Assembly: GCA_004555735.1 (NCBI GenBank)
Contig: SFHH01000120.1
Location: 1-6,120, forward strand
DNA: 6,120 bases
Source: Acidaminococcus fermentans
GTDB lineage: Bacteria > Bacillota_C > Negativicutes > Acidaminococcales > Acidaminococcaceae
Direction of reading: 5' to 3'
The translations under genes and the position numbers were made by a program. Below, piece by piece: positions 5,901 to 6,120 of this stretch. A model generated the notes under the pieces. The model was not told where the DNA came from and ran no database searches. It saw nothing but the letters and a program-made list of their open reading frames with translations. Numbering within the stretch: the first letter of the stretch is position 1; each line of letters opens with the position of its first letter.

Positions 5901-6120
5901 GCCCCAGAAAACCAACCAGATCTTTACCCCCAAGAATGTGGTGGTGAAGATGGTGGATGCCCTGGAACAGGAAAACCCGGGGATCTTTGATGATCCCAAC
6001 CGGACTTTTGCGGACCTGTACATGAAATCCGGCCTGTATATTACGGAAATCGTGAAACGGCTGTTCCGCAGCCCGGCGTTAAAGCAACAGTTCCCAGAAG
6101 AAGAGCCACGGCTGAAGCAC
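2935..6120 (+). CDS. GIY-YIG nuclease / SF2 DEAH helicase / methyltransferase-like restriction protein (3' end outside window)
   Basis: Open for 1062 codons to the window edge with no stop. Residues about 14-100 look like a T5orf172/Mug113-type GIY-YIG nuclease: IYAYTTP (16-22), KIGYT (32-36), candidate catalytic R43 and metal-binding E94 in TEWF. A superfamily 2 helicase follows: LRKEQQEAV (130-138), Walker A variant KPRFGKT (159-165), motif Ia around VLIVTNRPS (180-188), DEAH (279-282), motif III SGTPF (306-310), motif V TTGVTVKPW (510-518) and motif VI QAAFRAQNPY (535-544). Residues about 720-875 are rich in Q, E and K and look like a long coiled coil. Near the edge, NQIFTPKNVVVKMVD (994-1008) is a methyltransferase motif X region, followed by DLYMKSGLYITEI (1027-1039), a degenerate motif I. 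The likely role is ATP-driven translocation and cleavage of unmodified DNA with the two methylase genes upstream. GC-rich throughout, unlike the middle of gene 2. The exact restriction type is not certain. Confidence 0.85.
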   Translation, partial: MTGVQIKSYEPVVPMIYAYTTPGVPAHDGWTKIGYTERDVDQRIREQTHTANIAYKVEWKKEARYTDGSEGYFDDHDFHDFLTQHGVEREKGTEWFRIDPKKARQYFYQFAGKDLDDGYANVPQGSTYILRKEQQEAVAQTLAYYQAGTYPREFLWNAKPRFGKTLTAYDLARQMKATRVLIVTNRPSIANSWLDDFQKFIGWQTGWKFISESDSLKGKKGYISRQQYMEDLDKMKEDAIKGEVAFESLQGLKGSIYFGGQYDKLDWIQKQKWDLLIIDEAHEGVDTYKTDVAFDKIQRKFTLHLSGTPFKAIASNKFRADQIFNWSYEDEQEAKANWDENTQGGNPYGKLPRLNLYTYQLSHMIQGQIQKGMDLSEDEHAEFAFDLNEFFRAENEKFVHEKEVKNFLNMLAHNEKYPFSTPELRKELAHTFWLMHRVESVKAMAKLLKKDPVFEHYEVVVAAGDGKLTAEEEEAEATQDNEANKKSFDKVMEAIRENDRTITLSVGQLTTGVTVKPWTAVLMLSNMKSPAEYMQAAFRAQNPYEYTDPKTKKRFQKQNAYVFDFAPERTLIIFDEFANNLNSGTVGGHGSREEREKHIRRLLNFFPVIGEDSEGRMEALDAAQVLTIPKTIKAQEVIHRGFMSNLLFANIGVVFGAPGAVKAILDKIPKAQEQPKKDTATLDNAGDVHTNAQGEVEIPGAMVINQTKNIFGEKKFEDIQQPVAKAMEKTKDQDDSHKVVANVTQAVMQKVKEASEETIKGAYNLTKHQTERAFRHSEQQIQQALDKVADEHEIKQNVLKAEHEKKVQAAASQEEKEKLEEKLQQDLAKEKQNFQQSIQETVQTALEDSQKTMVQQLETQKEQKKARAIEEDVRAHLRGFSRTIPSFIMAYSEQEGTEGGRNLKLSNFDDYTPDDVFQEVTGISESEFRFLRDGGPYTDEKTGKEMHFAGHVFDEVVFDEAIQEFLNLKEKLNNYFADASDEDIFDYIPPQKTNQIFTPKNVVVKMVDALEQENPGIFDDPNRTFADLYMKSGLYITEIVKRLFRSPALKQQFPEEEPRLKH

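Noticed and set aside
1..6120. CRISPR array, tRNA, rRNA, riboswitch or insertion-sequence ends
   Set aside because: I saw no regularly spaced repeats, cloverleaf-type sequence, rRNA-like sequence, paired terminal inverted repeats or transposase.

Overview
The window reads almost entirely on the + strand. It looks like a Gram-positive-lineage bacterium with a fairly GC-rich genome: Shine-Dalgarno sites are strong and purine-rich (AAGGAGG type), TTG is used as a start, and the codon bias favours CGG, CTG and CCC. A Negativicutes-type Firmicute (for example an Acidaminococcus or Megasphaera relative) is my guess from composition and gene style. It is not proven by any marker in the window.

Left part (1-1066): the 3' end of a DnaC-type helicase-loader ATPase is followed at once by a small sigma-70-like protein (462-1004). 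A strong rho-independent hairpin (1029-1066) closes this transcription unit. A replication loader beside a small sigma-like regulator is common on prophages and integrative elements, but no integrase, att site or structural gene is visible.

Middle and right (1067-6120): a new unit starts from an AT-rich leader holding two copies of TATAATAAAA, the second an extended -10. It encodes a restriction-modification operon read as three tightly coupled genes. The first (1171-1881) carries the S-adenosylmethionine-binding half of an N6-adenine methyltransferase. The second (1884-2934) carries the catalytic NPPY motif, the probable target-recognition region and an Eco57I-family C-terminal end. The third (2935 to beyond the right edge, at least 1062 residues) joins a GIY-YIG nuclease-like domain, an SF2 DEAH helicase/translocase, a long coiled coil and the beginning of another methyltransferase-like fold. 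In principle genes 1 and 2 modify the host target, and gene 3 translocates on and cuts unmodified DNA.

The striking point is gene 2. Between about 1950 and 2795 the DNA becomes very AT-rich, while both ends match the GC-rich operon, as expected if the specificity region had been swapped in by recombination. At the left junction, eight codons after NPPY, the frame is broken by what looks like one extra A (run 1959-1961), so the frame ends at TAA 1962-1964. An AGGAGG followed six bases later by TTG in the downstream frame lies just before the break. The methylase is therefore either inactivated, recoded, re-initiated, or affected by a sequencing error, while the nuclease/helicase frame stays open to the window edge.
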